5,439 nt of DNA from Spirochaetales bacterium (GTDB lineage Bacteria > Spirochaetota > Spirochaetia > DAHUYW01): contig DAHUYW010000076.1 in NCBI GenBank assembly GCA_027306915.1, positions 1 through 5,439 of the forward strand. The letters run 5' to 3'. Positions 5,431-5,439 of this stretch are shown in pieces. Position numbers and translations under genes: made by a program. Under the pieces are notes generated by a model. It was not told the origin of the DNA. It did not search any database and worked only from the letters and a program-made list of their open reading frames with translations. Positions within the stretch are counted from its first letter, which is position 1, and the number at the start of each line of letters is the position of its first letter.

Positions 5431-5439
5431 CGGCTCTCA

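Larger units (their letters stand above)
5329..5439 (+). CRISPR. Type I-C CRISPR array, first two repeats, continues past the window
   Basis: Two identical 32-base repeats (5329-5360 and 5399-5430) flank one complete 38-base spacer (5361-5398); a second spacer begins at 5431 and is cut by the window end after 9 bases. The repeat begins GTCGCGCCC and ends GTGGATTGAAAC, a well known I-C pattern. Each repeat has a perfect 7-bp stem, CGCGCCC with GGGCGCG (5331-5337 and 5343-5349 in repeat 1), around the loop CCCGT. Cas5c of this subtype cuts at the 3' base of the stem, which leaves an 11-base handle, here TGGATTGAAAC (5350-5360). The handle at the 3' end and the leader on the left both show transcription on the + strand, so spacer 1 is the most recently acquired. 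Confidence 0.97.

Overview
This window is most of a canonical type I-C CRISPR-Cas locus (the Csd or 'Dvulg' subtype), read entirely on the + strand. The order is cas5c (C-terminal end only), cas8c with a probable internally translated cas11c, cas7c, cas4, cas1, cas2, then a leader and the first two repeats of a CRISPR array. The expected cas3 helicase-nuclease gene and the first two thirds of cas5c would lie upstream of base 1. The array continues past base 5439. The sequence is GC-rich, especially around cas4 and cas1, and most genes have strong GGAGG-type ribosome binding sites. This indicates a bacterium with a conventional anti-Shine-Dalgarno sequence. I cannot assign a phylum from this window, because type I-C loci move widely between bacteria.

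Bases 1-2892 hold the interference module: cas5c ends in a 4-base ATGA overlap with cas8c, and cas7c follows after 44 bases. Together they encode the I-C Cascade: Cas5c processes pre-crRNA and holds the 5' handle, Cas7c forms the backbone, and Cas8c is the large subunit. A perfect 8-base Shine-Dalgarno match in the last fifth of cas8c, followed by an in-frame GTG, marks a likely start for the small subunit Cas11c of about 117 residues.

Bases 2893-3086 are a 194-base, very G-rich non-coding stretch between the interference and adaptation modules. It contains a canonical G-quadruplex pattern and two G/C hairpins, one of which ends just before the cas4 ribosome binding site. This is the least explained part of the window.

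Bases 3087-5050 hold the adaptation module. cas4 and cas1 overlap by ATGA, and cas2 follows cas1 after 6 bases with its ribosome binding site overlapping the cas1 stop. Cas4, Cas1 and Cas2 keep their visible catalytic and metal-binding residues, so spacer acquisition looks intact. Bases 5051-5328 are the leader, with two inverted repeats. Two identical 32-base repeats follow, separated by a 38-base spacer. Each repeat has a 7-bp stem followed by an 11-base segment that matches the I-C crRNA 5' handle.

No undescribed system is evident. The points worth following up are the internal Cas11c start, the structured G-rich spacer between the modules, and the leader inverted repeat close to repeat 1.
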